A stretch of DNA of 64,000 nucleotides from Candidatus Aalborgicola danicus (GTDB taxonomy: Bacteria; Pseudomonadota; Gammaproteobacteria; Burkholderiales; Burkholderiaceae_C). The DNA is taken from assembly GCA_016703945.1 (NCBI GenBank), contig JADJBC010000001.1:1-64000 (forward strand), read 5' to 3'. Position numbers and translations under genes: made by a program. Positions 9,268 through 18,609 of the stretch are shown here, one piece after another. Each line of letters starts with the position of its first letter. The stretch's first letter is position 1. The notes beneath the pieces were generated by a model. The model saw only the letters and a list, made by a program, of their open reading frames with translations. It searched no databases and was not told the origin of the DNA.

Positions 9268-10338
9268 CTAACTGTGCCCTAGCACAGGATGGGGCTCGTA
9301 GGCCGCCTCCAGGCGTACCAGCTCTGCGGCAGACAACGCCACATCCAGCGCTGCCACCGCCTGGTCAAGCTGGGGTAACTTGCTGGCCCCCACAACGGGT
9401 GCGGTCACGCCTTTGTGCAATAACCAAGCATAGGCCAGGGTGGCGTTGCTGACACCTTTTTCCGCAGCCAGCGCGCTGAGTTCAGCCACCACGCGGAAGT
9501 CGCTGTCGCGGTAGTAGTAGCCCTGGGCAATGTTGTCCGTTTTGGCGCGCTCTGTGGTGGCGCTGGACCGGGCAGCTGCGGCCTTGGCTGCCGAATCCGA
9601 AGCGCTTGTCGCATCCTTGTCGCTGCTCTGCCGATTGCCGGCCAAGAAGCCGCGCGCCAGCGGGCTCCATGGAATTACGGCCACCCCCTGGTCGCGGCAC
9701 AGCGGTAGCATCTCGCGTTCTTCCTCCCGGTAGGCCAGGTTGTAGTGGTTTTGCATGCTGACAAACCGGGTCCAGCCACGTTCCTTTGCGACCTGTTGCG
9801 CTTTGGCAAACTGCCAGGCCCACATGCTGCTGGCACCCAGGTAACGCACCTTGCCCGCCTTGACCACATCGTGCAGCGCCTCCATGGTTTCTTCAATCGG
9901 CGTCTGGGTGTCCATGCGGTGGATCTGGTAGAGATCGATATAGTCCGTGCCCAGGCGTTTGAGGCTGGCGTCCACCGCGTGGAAAATGCGTTTGCGGCTC
10001 AGCCCCTCCATATTCGGCCGGTTCATGGGCTTGGTGTCCGTTGCACCGCCTTTGAATTCCAACTCCACCGGAAAATACACCTTGGTGGCGACCACCACTT
10101 CTTCGCGTTTGCCATAGGCCTTGATGAACTTGCCGGTTAACACCTCGCTCTCACCGGCCGAGTACATGTCGGCCGTGTCAAAGAAATTGATGCCCAAGTC
10201 CATGGCATGTTTGACCAGCGGCCGGGAAGCTGTTTCATCCAGCACCCAGGGCCGCCACTTGGGAGTGCCATAGGTCATCATGCCCAAACAAATGCGGGAC
10301 ACTTGAAGGCCGGTCTGGCCAAGGCGAACATATTGCAT
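9268..10338 (-). CDS. aldo/keto reductase
   Basis: 356 residues, ATG at 10338. The AKR tetrad is visible: D54 and Y59 in FFDTADMYSAGESE, K86 in VATKVYF, H140 in IDLYQIHRMD. The substrate-loop and NADPH-binding segments follow (SMQNHYNLAYREEEREMLPL, PWSPLARGFLAGN, and a late VVGASKLPQL). This fits the YajO/GSP69-type subgroup that reduces aldehydes or ketones with NADPH in the cytosol. An unusual Ala/Ser/Asp/Lys-rich stretch of about 35 residues follows FLAGN, longer than in typical members, and may be a flexible insertion. Substrate unknown. It stands alone, convergent with ocd. Confidence 0.88.
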   Translation of the reverse strand: MQYVRLGQTGLQVSRICLGMMTYGTPKWRPWVLDETASRPLVKHAMDLGINFFDTADMYSAGESEVLTGKFIKAYGKREEVVVATKVYFPVELEFKGGATDTKPMNRPNMEGLSRKRIFHAVDASLKRLGTDYIDLYQIHRMDTQTPIEETMEALHDVVKAGKVRYLGASSMWAWQFAKAQQVAKERGWTRFVSMQNHYNLAYREEEREMLPLCRDQGVAVIPWSPLARGFLAGNRQSSDKDATSASDSAAKAAAARSSATTERAKTDNIAQGYYYRDSDFRVVAELSALAAEKGVSNATLAYAWLLHKGVTAPVVGASKLPQLDQAVAALDVALSAAELVRLEAAYEPHPVLGHS

Positions 10339-10395
10339 GCAGTAGCTCCAGAGAATTGCGCTTGACGCAATCCACTGTACTGCATGTTGCTCCCG

Positions 10396-11007
10396 CTAGA
10401 TTGATGCGCCCAACAATGCACTCTTGAGGGCCGGGTCCACCGGACTTGAACCCAACCAGATGCCCATCATGGCCTTGAATACATGGGGGTTGGCAAAGGT
10501 TTGCGACACCGGTTTGCTGCCCGCGTTACCCTGAATCGTGATGGTGGTTCCCGTCAGCGGGTGCGAATCGACTTGAATTGTGTCGCCGGCCAGCAAGTTC
10601 GCGTGCTCACTGAGCATCATGCCAACCTCAAATATCTCCGAAACAAGCGGTGCCAGACCTTCATCAGTGGCGTTGTTCACAAGTCCCTGTGTCAGCATGT
10701 CGGCCAGTTTCTTGGCGCTGGTCTCTCGCAGCATGACCATGCGCAACTGTGTGGCTCCAGTTGTGTTGAGCACCTCGTTGGCACTTGCCAGTTTCTTTTC
10801 CGTGTACAGGCCAACCGTGTACAAGCCAACGGATGCGAGCTGTCGAATGCCTGCACCATTCAGTAACAAACGGGTGCTTCCGGTTTGGGACGTCGCCTGG
10901 TAGTGCACTCCCGCGACCTCGGCAGCGGCCACCGACTGAGCCATTCCAAGTCCGCAAACGGTCAGCACCAACACACAACACAGTTCAATGGCAGATGGTG
11001 TTTTCAT
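10396..11007 (-). CDS. periplasmic chalcone isomerase-like protein
   Basis: About 203 residues from the ATG at 11007, which has AAAGGGA upstream; the frame runs to 11028 without a better start. Signal peptide of ~28 residues (CVLVLTVCGLGMAQSVAAAE). The mature part matches the bacterial chalcone-isomerase-like fold: LLNGAGIRQLASVGLYTVGL, then a MVMLRETSAKKLADML helix and GTTITIQGN near the end. Bacterial members have no proven flavonoid role; several are periplasmic and of unknown function. No obvious operon partner: the next gene on this strand ends at 9268 and upstream is 450 bp without a convincing gene. Confidence 0.8.
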   Translation of the reverse strand: MKTPSAIELCCVLVLTVCGLGMAQSVAAAEVAGVHYQATSQTGSTRLLLNGAGIRQLASVGLYTVGLYTEKKLASANEVLNTTGATQLRMVMLRETSAKKLADMLTQGLVNNATDEGLAPLVSEIFEVGMMLSEHANLLAGDTIQVDSHPLTGTTITIQGNAGSKPVSQTFANPHVFKAMMGIWLGSSPVDPALKSALLGASI

Positions 11008-11459
11008 AAATTCCCTTTCACACGACAAGCAAAAGCGCTTAGGGAAACTCTACCCACCGCTCGACCCTGCAATTAGAGGCAACGCCCGGTCCTGCGACCT
11101 CGCTGCAAACCAGAGTGCACCAAGGCCGCACCGCGCGCGGCGGCTGGGTCACAAGAGTGGCAAAAAATGCACCATACACAGCATTTTGAAGCCGGTTCAC
11201 CGCAACCGGTGACAAACACGCACCACCCTGGGTGGGCAACAGCGTCTAATTTCATGGCCTCGATGGTGTTGCGTATGGGATACAAAGACCCTCCTGATGC
11301 AACTTCTGCAATGACTGCGCAACGAGAACATGCCAGGGTAATTGCCGCCGGAACACGGGTTTTCATCAGGCACCGTTTGTTGAGTCCACTGCTAGAATTT
11401 TCGGCTCCTGACGGATCACCACAGTGTCCGTCTCTTTTTTTTCCTATCGGAGTATCGAC
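11008..11459. other. intergenic region without a convincing gene
   Basis: Between the divergent chalcone-isomerase-like and DUF1566 genes. Open frames here (for example 11073-11615 minus, 11167-11514 plus) have no ribosome site, no family resemblance and mixed codon use. A small hairpin is seen at ccggttcaccgcaaccgg near 11192-11209. It probably holds two divergent promoters. Confidence 0.5.
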
Positions 11460-11951
11460 ATGCCGTTTCGCAAATCCTTGTCCCACATTGTGGGCAACAC
11501 AATTCTGGCCGTAGCAGCAATGGCCGTGGGAGTTGCAGCACATGCCGAGAGCCGCTACACCCTGTCGGCTGACGGCCAGGAAGTGACGGACACCCAGACC
11601 AAACTGGTGTGGCAACGTTGCGCAGTGGGCATGAAGTGGGACGGCAAAACCTGTGCCGGCAAGCCCACCAAGATGTCACTCGCGCAAGCCAAAAAAGCAC
11701 AGGATGCGTCCAACCCGGGTTGGCGCGCCCCCAGCAAGGACGAATTGACCTCCTTGGTCGACAAGACCCAGAAAAAGACCCGTATCGACCATGACGCGTT
11801 TCCGGGAACACCGACCGGAGGATTCTGGGCCATGCGCCCGGAAACCAATGACAACCTGAACGCCTGGCTGGTTGATTTCCGCAACGGTCGCGTGGTTGGC
11901 AATGCCCGCAAGGTCAACCACTTCGTACGACTGGTTCGCTCGCCGGGTTAA
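11460..11951 (+). CDS. exported DUF1566 (Lcl C-terminal-like) protein
   Basis: 163 residues from the ATG at 11460, which is preceded by CGGAG; an upstream GTG in frame at 11424 is less likely. Signal peptide MPFRKSLSHIVGNTILAVAA to HAES. The mature part is one DUF1566 module: TDTQTKLVWQRCAVGMKWDG, NPGWRAPSKDELTSLVD, FPGTPTGGFWAMRPE and a final NHFVRLVRS. These are lectin-like C-type folds found in many copies in Betaproteobacteria and Geobacter. Usually exported; ligand unknown. Two further DUF1566 genes occur at 41053 and 41967. Confidence 0.82.
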   Translation: MPFRKSLSHIVGNTILAVAAMAVGVAAHAESRYTLSADGQEVTDTQTKLVWQRCAVGMKWDGKTCAGKPTKMSLAQAKKAQDASNPGWRAPSKDELTSLVDKTQKKTRIDHDAFPGTPTGGFWAMRPETNDNLNAWLVDFRNGRVVGNARKVNHFVRLVRSPG

Positions 11952-11980
11952 CACCCCATTTGTTGGGCGTGAAGGTGTCT

Positions 11981-12886
11981 CTAAACAGAAGGAAGAGAGA
12001 CCAGAATCGTCAAAATCGTGACCACGGCCAAGAGCAGGCTGTGGCCGACTATCAACAACAGAGCGCGCAAACTTTGCACCCACCAGCGTCCGCCAAACAC
12101 CCGCCGCAGTGCCAGCAACAGGTAGCCCCACCAGGCCCAAAATAACAGTGGGGCAGCAGTCTCGGCACTAAACCAAAAGCTCACAACCAAGCTCAGGAAC
12201 ACAAACGCATGCAGGTGCATTGCGAACAGAAAATGCTCACTATAGAGGCGGCCACGCCGCCAAAACAGCAAGCGTGTATTAAGCGCAAACAAGGGCACCA
12301 ACAAAAACACGGCGTACGGAAGTTTGGTGGTAACCGCCTGAACCAAACGTGCGCCGGCCCCTTTGGGGTCCTGCTGAAAACGTTGGGCTGATTCGTGGTA
12401 ACGCTTGCCCAGCGGCCTGAGCCAGGCAGGCAATTTATCGACCACGAACCCTATCTTCTCAATGTCGGATCGATTGTCCCCAGTCGTCTCAGAACGGCTT
12501 TTTGCGACGGGCGATGGCGTCGCCGACACATCCACTGGCCCGTCGAGCTGCAGCAACGAGTCCGGTGTCGAAAACGTGAGCAACAAAAACATCACGAAGC
12601 TCAGGCTCAAATACAAAGGGATCGGGCGCACATACCGCCTGCGCCGGCCTGCAACAAATTCAAGCGTCAATTGACCCGGTTGAAATACCAGCATCAACAG
12701 CGAGCGCCACAGCCGCCCCTCCAACGTGACGAAGTGTTGAAAATACTCGTGCGAAAAGTCACGCAGCTTCAGGGTATCTGTAACCGTCTCCTGCCCACAC
12801 TGTGCACAGAAAGGACCATGCACTACCGCCTGGCAGTTGGGACAGTGCGTGGGCAGTCGGGCAGATGGATAGGGTGCGACAGACAT
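11981..12886 (-). CDS. DUF3667-like membrane protein with zinc ribbon
   Basis: About 301 residues from the ATG at 12886 (MSVAPYPSARLPTHCPNCQ). The frame continues upstream to 13051, but that stretch lacks conserved character. Residues ~14-32 are a zinc ribbon (CPNC...CAQCGQE), then a helix DFSHEYFQHFVTLEGRLWRS and several hydrophobic spans, including LYLSLSFVMFLLLTF, FLLVPLFALNTRLLF and ALLLIVGHSLLLAVVTILTI. This is the layout of the DUF3667 family, inner-membrane proteins of unknown function. The gene is convergent with the DUF1566 gene. Confidence 0.78.
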   Translation of the reverse strand: MSVAPYPSARLPTHCPNCQAVVHGPFCAQCGQETVTDTLKLRDFSHEYFQHFVTLEGRLWRSLLMLVFQPGQLTLEFVAGRRRRYVRPIPLYLSLSFVMFLLLTFSTPDSLLQLDGPVDVSATPSPVAKSRSETTGDNRSDIEKIGFVVDKLPAWLRPLGKRYHESAQRFQQDPKGAGARLVQAVTTKLPYAVFLLVPLFALNTRLLFWRRGRLYSEHFLFAMHLHAFVFLSLVVSFWFSAETAAPLLFWAWWGYLLLALRRVFGGRWWVQSLRALLLIVGHSLLLAVVTILTILVSLPSV

Positions 12887-13050
12887 CGGCCGATTATCCG
12901 GGAGCAATGCGCCAATGACGAACCGATGAAGCAGTTGCAGAAGGTGGGGGTCGATCTGACGCAACGTGAAACGGGTCAATCGGTACTCGACCCAATGGAC
13001 GAACTGGTCACCCAGATGGAAGCCGAAGCCGCGAAGATCCGCGAAGTCCA

Positions 13051-14517
13051 TTACTCAGTGCGGCGGCGCTCCAGCCTGGCATCTTCGTAATACTGCGTTT
13101 TGTTGCGGAACATCGCGTGGTCCGCTTCGAGCAGGGCTGCCTCCACGGTCGCTGCCGACAGGGCAGAAGCGATGCCGATCGCCATGCTCAGGCGCTGCCC
13201 CGGATAAAACTGGTTGTTCATTTCGATCATCGATTGAATGCGCTCCTGCAAACCGGTGGCCAGGCGTTCGTCACTGCCTGGCAGCAGGGCAATGAATTCG
13301 TCGCCACCGATGCGGGCCACACAATACGGTTGTCCGGCAGTGGCGCTGGCCAGGACTTCCCCGGCGCGGCGCAAGAGTGCGTCGCCTGCGGCGTGTCCTT
13401 CCGAGTCATTCACCCGTTTCAATCCGTTGAGGTCCATCGCCATCACCGTCAGTGGCCATGGCCCCTTGCGCGAAATTCGGTTCAGTTCATCGACGTAAAA
13501 CGCCCGGTTGCGCAAACGGGTCAACGCATCGTGTTTGCCAAGGTATTCGAGATAGGCTTCGGCCTTCTTGCGGGCCGTGATGTCAATCAACGAGACAAGC
13601 ACCAGGTCCCAGGTATTTTGGTGGCTAGGCAGCACGGCAAACTGCATGTGGATGTTGATCAACTCCCCACTCAGGGAATAGTTCACCACTTCACGCATCT
13701 GCACGGTTTTGCCTTCCCAAAGATCTATCAGTTGTTCGGCAAACGACTCGTGCATTTCATCCCGAAAAACCAGCTCCAGCTTGCCCAGCAACTCCTCCTG
13801 GCTCTTGGCGGCAAACATTGACAAGGTCTGCCGGTTGACGTCAATGACCCGGATCTCGGACATGCAGCGACTGACAAAGTCAGGGTGCACACTGATGAAA
13901 ACACGAAAGTCGCGAATGCCCCGTGCGCGAGCCTCATCCAACAGGCGCTTGACACCGCTGAAGTCTTCGACCCACAGGGACACTGGCGAATAGTCAAACA
14001 AATGGCGCGCATATTGTTCGCTGGCAGACAGCTTGTGCTGGGCTTGCGTCGTCTGGGTGATGTCTTCAAGCGACACCATCACACGCTCCCAGGTGTCTTC
14101 ATACCCTTGCAGTACCCGAACGTGAATCTGCACATCGATGCGGCGCCCATCCAGCGCATAGTTCACCGTGCGGTTGGAAAACTCCAGTTCACCTTGCCAC
14201 AAAAAGTTCAGTTCCGACAACATTTGTCCCAACGTGTCATCCCGAAAAACTTCCGGCAAACGCTGCACCAACTCGTTCTGGTCCCTCGCAGCAAATACTT
14301 TGAGCGTTTGTCGATTGACTTTGATGACTTTGAGACACGCCGCGCATTGCTGGAGCAGTGCGGGCGATTGCGCCACGTGGGTCGATAAATTCGTCACCCC
14401 TGCTGCGCGCCAACTGTCAAACAAGCGCTTCAATGCGCTGTAGTCTTCCAGCCAAAGGGATATGGGGGCGGACTCGAACATCAGTTCGAAGTCGGTCTCA
14501 GGGTTTACTTTCGGCAT
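13051..14517 (-). CDS. tandem-PAS diguanylate cyclase
   Basis: 488 residues. Residues ~10-165 and ~170-310 are two copies of the same PAS-like sensor; compare SAPISLWLEDYSALKRLFD with YSPVSLWVEDFSGVKRLLD, and VNRQTLKVFAARDQNELV with VNRQTLSMFAAKSQEELL. A GGDEF domain follows (HDALTRLRNRAFYVDEL, MDLNGLKRVND, ARIGGDEFIALLPG, AMFRNKTQYYEDARLE). The active-site GGDEF motif is intact; the RxxD inhibitory site expected just before it is not seen. It should make cyclic di-GMP from two GTP. No transmembrane helix, so a cytosolic sensor. Ligand unknown. Confidence 0.9.
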   Translation of the reverse strand: MPKVNPETDFELMFESAPISLWLEDYSALKRLFDSWRAAGVTNLSTHVAQSPALLQQCAACLKVIKVNRQTLKVFAARDQNELVQRLPEVFRDDTLGQMLSELNFLWQGELEFSNRTVNYALDGRRIDVQIHVRVLQGYEDTWERVMVSLEDITQTTQAQHKLSASEQYARHLFDYSPVSLWVEDFSGVKRLLDEARARGIRDFRVFISVHPDFVSRCMSEIRVIDVNRQTLSMFAAKSQEELLGKLELVFRDEMHESFAEQLIDLWEGKTVQMREVVNYSLSGELINIHMQFAVLPSHQNTWDLVLVSLIDITARKKAEAYLEYLGKHDALTRLRNRAFYVDELNRISRKGPWPLTVMAMDLNGLKRVNDSEGHAAGDALLRRAGEVLASATAGQPYCVARIGGDEFIALLPGSDERLATGLQERIQSMIEMNNQFYPGQRLSMAIGIASALSAATVEAALLEADHAMFRNKTQYYEDARLERRRTE

Positions 14518-14786
14518 GGCATTTTCTCCGGCGCTGCAACCTCCAATCGAGCAAAGAAAGTGTCAATCCCGCGCGCTCGACGGTGCTCACAACCATTCTA
14601 GGGGCTTTCATCACGCAGTCGCGCACCACGCTACGGTCCAAGCAGGCCGTTTAGGAATAGGGGGACGGCGCAAGGGAGGTTACATACACTTTCAATTCGT
14701 GGTTGCAGTCTTTGGTGTTTATGTCACCATGCGCCCTCGGCGCGCGACGCCTTCGCTCACTTCTAACCGACCAACAGGAGACCTTG

Positions 14787-17177
14787 ATGCGCAGCGCTAT
14801 TACATTCGCCGCTTTGCTGCTTTGCCATGTGGGCGTCCACAGTGCCGGTCTGGTCACAACGCCCTACCCGATCCTGTTTGTCACCCAGGTTCCGGTGCCC
14901 GCCGACTTCACCACGATCACCGCCGTTTTCGGCAACCACCGGGGCGACTTGTCGTCGGCTGCTCGCGGAGGAGATCTTTGGATTCGTTATGAGGATGGCA
15001 CGCTGAAAAACCTCACACAGGCGGCTGGCCTCAGCCAAGCCGGGTTGCAGGGACCAAACGCCATTGCGGTGCGCGACCCTTCACCGAGTTGGGACGCCCG
15101 CAAAGTAGTCTTTAGCGCCGTGGTGGGGGCTCCTACCAAGCGCTACGAAGTCAAGACCTATGTTTGGCAACTGTATGAAGTGCAGGGCCTGGGGCCTAAC
15201 GAGACTCCATTGATCACCAAGGTGGCGAACCAGCCCGCAGAATTCAACAACATCAGTCCGGTGTATGGCAGCGATGACAGGATCATCTTTACCAGTGACC
15301 GCCCTCGCAGTGGCGAAGCCCACCTCTACCCGCAACTGGATGAGTATGAAGAGGCACCAACCGTCACGGGCCTCTGGAGTCTGGATCCGGTATCAGGTAA
15401 CCTTGCACTGCTGAACCACACGCCGTCTGGCGCTTTCAGCCCCTCTATCGACAGCTTTGGTCGCGTGATCTTCACACGTTGGGACCACCTTCAGCGTGAC
15501 CAGCAAGCCGATAGTGATGCCGTGGCCGAGCTCACGGGCGAATACAGCTACGGCACATTCAACTACAGCGATGAAAGCGCACAAGCATTGCGGCTGAACA
15601 GCCGCTCAGAAGTCTTCCCGGAGCCCCGCGCCGGCACGGCCACCGTCAGCGGCCTGAGGTTCAACCAATTCTTTCCGTGGATGCTGAACCAGGATGGCAG
15701 TGCCGAGGAAACCTTGAACCACATCGGCCGCCATGAACTGGGGGGATATGGAGCACAAAGCTTTCTGGGTGACCCGAATCTGAGCTACGGGTTCACACCC
15801 ACAAAAGCCCGCCTGCTCAACGACGCTATGTTGCAAATTCGCGAAGACCCGCTACAGCCTGGTTTGTTTTTTGGCACCAGTGCGCCAGAGTTTGGTACCC
15901 ACGCCGCAGGTCAAATTGTCAAAATCAATGGTGCTCCCACCGACAACCCTGACACCATGGGCATCACTTGGGTGACCGCGCCAGCAACCGCATCCCCATC
16001 TGATGAAGATGCCGCCGCATCGGCGACCCATAGCGGACTGTACCGGGAGCCTTTGCCCCTGTCCGATGGGCAATTGGTTGCGGTGCACACCAACGAAACG
16101 CGTGCCGACAAAAATACCGGAAACACCGCGGCACCCGGCTCGCGTTACGCCTTTCGCCTCAAATTACTCCAGGCCGCTGGGGATGGTTACGCCCGCGCAG
16201 GCGAGGCGTTGACATCCGGCATTTCCAAAGACATCAGTTATTGGGACCCGGACACCTTGGTGAGCTACAACGGCCCATTGTGGGAGCTCAACCCGGTTGA
16301 ATTGAAGCCGCGCGTGCGCCCTAGCAAAACCCTGCACGCGGCAGTCCCAGCGCCGGAAGCCCAGGTGTTCTCTGAGGAAAACGTCGATGTCGGCCAATTT
16401 ACGGATTGGCTCAAGAGCAAAGATTTGGCAGTCGCCGTGAGCCGCAACGTGACCCAACGTGACAAAGCCGACCGGCAGCAACCCTACCAATTGCGGGTGC
16501 GTGGGGGCACCAGTGCAGTGCCCAAATCCGGCCCGGTGTATGACGTGAGCCATATGCAGTTCTTCCAGGGCGACCAGTTACGCGGCATAGGCGGCACAGC
16601 ATCACCGCGGGCCGGGCGTCGTGTCATCGCACAAGTGATGCACGATGCCAACGCCAGCAATCCATTTACCGGTGTGTCTGGGGCTGTTGCGATTGCGCCG
16701 GACGGGTCCATGGCGGCGCTGGTGCCGGCCCGAAGGGCAATGTCCTGGCAAATGACCAATGCGCAGACGCCGGTGGTACGCGAGCGGTATTGGCTAACCT
16801 TTCAGCCCGGTGAAGTGCGGGTCTGTGGGTCCTGCCACGGTGTCAACAAGACTTCGCAGACCGGCGCAACAGAACCGCAAAACCCGCCGGAGGGACTGCG
16901 CCAACTGTTGCGGCAATGGAAAGCTGGCATGGTGCTGAGCAGCGAGGACCGGGTATTCAACTGGGCCGAGGCACGGTTCCCCGATCAGCTATTGCCCAAG
17001 AGCCCGACCAGCCAGGTGTCGGCGGGCATTCGCTACCGTTACTACAGCGCGACCAATGAATACCTTGCCGTCAAAGATGGCCGCGTGTTGTATTACAAGC
17101 CAGGAAGCATGCCCACCCCCGCTGACGTGGGAGAGTTGACGCAGTACATTGGTTCAGCGCTGAGTGATGGCTATTGA
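14787..17177 (+). CDS. HzsA-like exported protein with one CxxCH heme motif
   Basis: About 796 residues from the ATG at 14787 (AGGAG upstream); signal peptide to HSAG. It resembles the alpha-subunit-like family of hydrazine synthase: a beta-propeller-type N-terminal half (SSAARGGDLWIRYEDGTLKN, IIFTSDRPRSGEAHLYPQLD, FGRVIFTRWDHLQRDQQ) and a later domain ending in RVCGSCHGVNK near residue 680, a c-type heme site. Anammox HzsA binds two hemes and works in a complex; beta and gamma partners are not seen here, so true hydrazine synthesis is very unlikely. The last ~80 residues (VFNWAEARFPDQLLP to YRYYSATNEYLAVKDG) form a module also found at the end of the DUF1566 protein at 41967. Probably periplasmic; role unknown. 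Confidence 0.75.
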   Translation: MRSAITFAALLLCHVGVHSAGLVTTPYPILFVTQVPVPADFTTITAVFGNHRGDLSSAARGGDLWIRYEDGTLKNLTQAAGLSQAGLQGPNAIAVRDPSPSWDARKVVFSAVVGAPTKRYEVKTYVWQLYEVQGLGPNETPLITKVANQPAEFNNISPVYGSDDRIIFTSDRPRSGEAHLYPQLDEYEEAPTVTGLWSLDPVSGNLALLNHTPSGAFSPSIDSFGRVIFTRWDHLQRDQQADSDAVAELTGEYSYGTFNYSDESAQALRLNSRSEVFPEPRAGTATVSGLRFNQFFPWMLNQDGSAEETLNHIGRHELGGYGAQSFLGDPNLSYGFTPTKARLLNDAMLQIREDPLQPGLFFGTSAPEFGTHAAGQIVKINGAPTDNPDTMGITWVTAPATASPSDEDAAASATHSGLYREPLPLSDGQLVAVHTNETRADKNTGNTAAPGSRYAFRLKLLQAAGDGYARAGEALTSGISKDISYWDPDTLVSYNGPLWELNPVELKPRVRPSKTLHAAVPAPEAQVFSEENVDVGQFTDWLKSKDLAVAVSRNVTQRDKADRQQPYQLRVRGGTSAVPKSGPVYDVSHMQFFQGDQLRGIGGTASPRAGRRVIAQVMHDANASNPFTGVSGAVAIAPDGSMAALVPARRAMSWQMTNAQTPVVRERYWLTFQPGEVRVCGSCHGVNKTSQTGATEPQNPPEGLRQLLRQWKAGMVLSSEDRVFNWAEARFPDQLLPKSPTSQVSAGIRYRYYSATNEYLAVKDGRVLYYKPGSMPTPADVGELTQYIGSALSDGY

Positions 17178-17214
17178 CCGGCCGCGCCGCAACAGCGGCT
17201 GAACCGGGCTTGGC

Positions 17215-18318
17215 TCACACCCCATTCACCCAAGCCAATGCTGCCACCGGCGGCAGGTCACGGGAGATGCAGTGCCACTGTTCACCCGCATCACCACTTA
17301 CCCACAAGCCGCCCGTTGTGGAAGCCATGGCCAATGACACCCGGTCCATGGCGACTTCAAGACAATGGCGGTACACCAGGTGGTACGCCGCGCGGGCGGG
17401 CAAACCTGCTTCGAAGCACTGAAAAGTCTCGCCCGCGTCGTCGGTACGGGTCACCACCATCTTTCCATCGGCAGGGTAGCGGTGTGTATCGGCTTGCGCG
17501 GGCACAAACCAGGCACGCGCCGGGTCCAACGGGTCGCAAGCCACCACAAATCCAAACCCCGAGGGAGCCGGTGAGGCAATGGCATTCCACAGCTTGCCGC
17601 CATCGGTGGATCTGAAAATACCGCAGTGGTGTTGCACCCATAACACGTCGGGTTGCGCTGCGCACTGCACCATGCGGTGCGGGTCCTGGGTATTGGGTTC
17701 TTCGGCGCTCTCGGGCGGCATGTAGTCGGCCTTCATGCCCGCTGCGGTCAACGTCCAGTTGGCGCCCCCATCCCGGGTCTGCCAAACACCGCCACAGGAA
17801 ATGGCCAGCGTGACATGTTGCGGGTCCCGAGGATCAACCAACACCGAATGCATGCCGGGGTAGTCGTTTCCGCCACCAAACCACCCCAGCCGTCGCGGGT
17901 CTTCCCACATCGGTTTGTTCAGCTGCCAGGTGGCACCACCATCCGTCGACTTGAAGAGGCCTGCGGGCATACACCCAGCCCACACCACACCCGGTTCGCT
18001 CGCACCCCCAGCTGCCAGACTCCACACCATTTCTACGTTCCATGGTGTCGGGTCATCAGCCCACTGTCCCTCTTTGGGCTTGATCGGGAACGCCGGAACA
18101 CCGATTTCATTCCAAGTCACACCCTGGTCACTGCTCTTGCGCATCTTGACGCCAAAATGACCTAATCGCAATGCCGCATACCAGTCACCATTGCGAGGGT
18201 CCACCATCACCTGGGTCACAGGATCACCGGCAAAGTGATGCGCCGCAACGGACCAATCTGCACCATCACCCTGGACCACCAGCAGGCCCTTGCGACTCGC
18301 TACCAATACGGTTTTCAT
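17215..18318 (-). CDS. BNR/sialidase-like beta-propeller protein
   Basis: About 367 residues from the ATG at 18318, with GGAGGATATCCCG upstream. Repeated Asp-box-like motifs run through the chain: KSSDQGVTWNE, KSTDGGATWQL, QTRDGGANWTL, RSTDGGKLWNA, RTDDAGETFQC, VSGDAGEQWHC. This pattern marks BNR/Vps10-type beta-propellers of the WD40/YVTN/BNR superfamily. Sialidase catalytic residues are not evident, so enzymatic activity is doubtful. No signal peptide. It starts 21 bp after a MoaD/ThiS-like gene on the same strand, an association that suggests joint function. Confidence 0.82.
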   Translation of the reverse strand: MKTVLVASRKGLLVVQGDGADWSVAAHHFAGDPVTQVMVDPRNGDWYAALRLGHFGVKMRKSSDQGVTWNEIGVPAFPIKPKEGQWADDPTPWNVEMVWSLAAGGASEPGVVWAGCMPAGLFKSTDGGATWQLNKPMWEDPRRLGWFGGGNDYPGMHSVLVDPRDPQHVTLAISCGGVWQTRDGGANWTLTAAGMKADYMPPESAEEPNTQDPHRMVQCAAQPDVLWVQHHCGIFRSTDGGKLWNAIASPAPSGFGFVVACDPLDPARAWFVPAQADTHRYPADGKMVVTRTDDAGETFQCFEAGLPARAAYHLVYRHCLEVAMDRVSLAMASTTGGLWVSGDAGEQWHCISRDLPPVAALAWVNGV

Positions 18319-18339
18319 CGGGATATCCTCCATCTGTTC

Positions 18340-18609
18340 TTAACCGCCAGTCAAGGCTTGGATTACCAAAACCCGGTCGTCCGCTGCCAATGTCTGGTCC
18401 AGGCACACCCGGTCCAGCACCATCTGCTGATTCACAAAAATAGCGACATGTTTGCGTATGGAACGTTGGTCGTCAAAGACGTAATGCGCCAGTTCCGGCG
18501 CGGCCAGCAACGCCGCCTCCAACACTCGGCGCAATGTGCCTGGTGGCACCGTTTGTGCCGCACACTCTACGTGGCGACGCAAACTGGGTGCAAACTCAAC
18601 CGTCACCAT
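18340..18609 (-). CDS. MoaD/ThiS-family ubiquitin-like protein
   Basis: 89 residues, ATG at 18609. The frame is open further upstream to 18936, but that part overlaps the divergent TelA start and is not conserved in character. Begins MVTVEFAPSLRRHVEC, has HVAIFVNQQMVLDR in the middle and ends VLVIQALTGG, the diglycine tail used by MoaD, ThiS and related sulfur carriers for C-terminal thiocarboxylation. It is followed 21 bp later by the BNR-propeller gene. No MoaE, ThiG or E1-like enzyme is in the window, so the sulfur acceptor is unknown. Confidence 0.8.
   Translation of the reverse strand: MVTVEFAPSLRRHVECAAQTVPPGTLRRVLEAALLAAPELAHYVFDDQRSIRKHVAIFVNQQMVLDRVCLDQTLAADDRVLVIQALTGG

Noticed and set aside
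11073..11615. Minus-strand frame in the 11.0-11.5 kb gap
   Set aside because: No ribosome site, overlaps the DUF1566 gene, mixed composition.
14787..17177. A true hydrazine synthase (anammox) function
   Set aside because: Only one heme motif and no beta or gamma subunit genes; called HzsA-like only.
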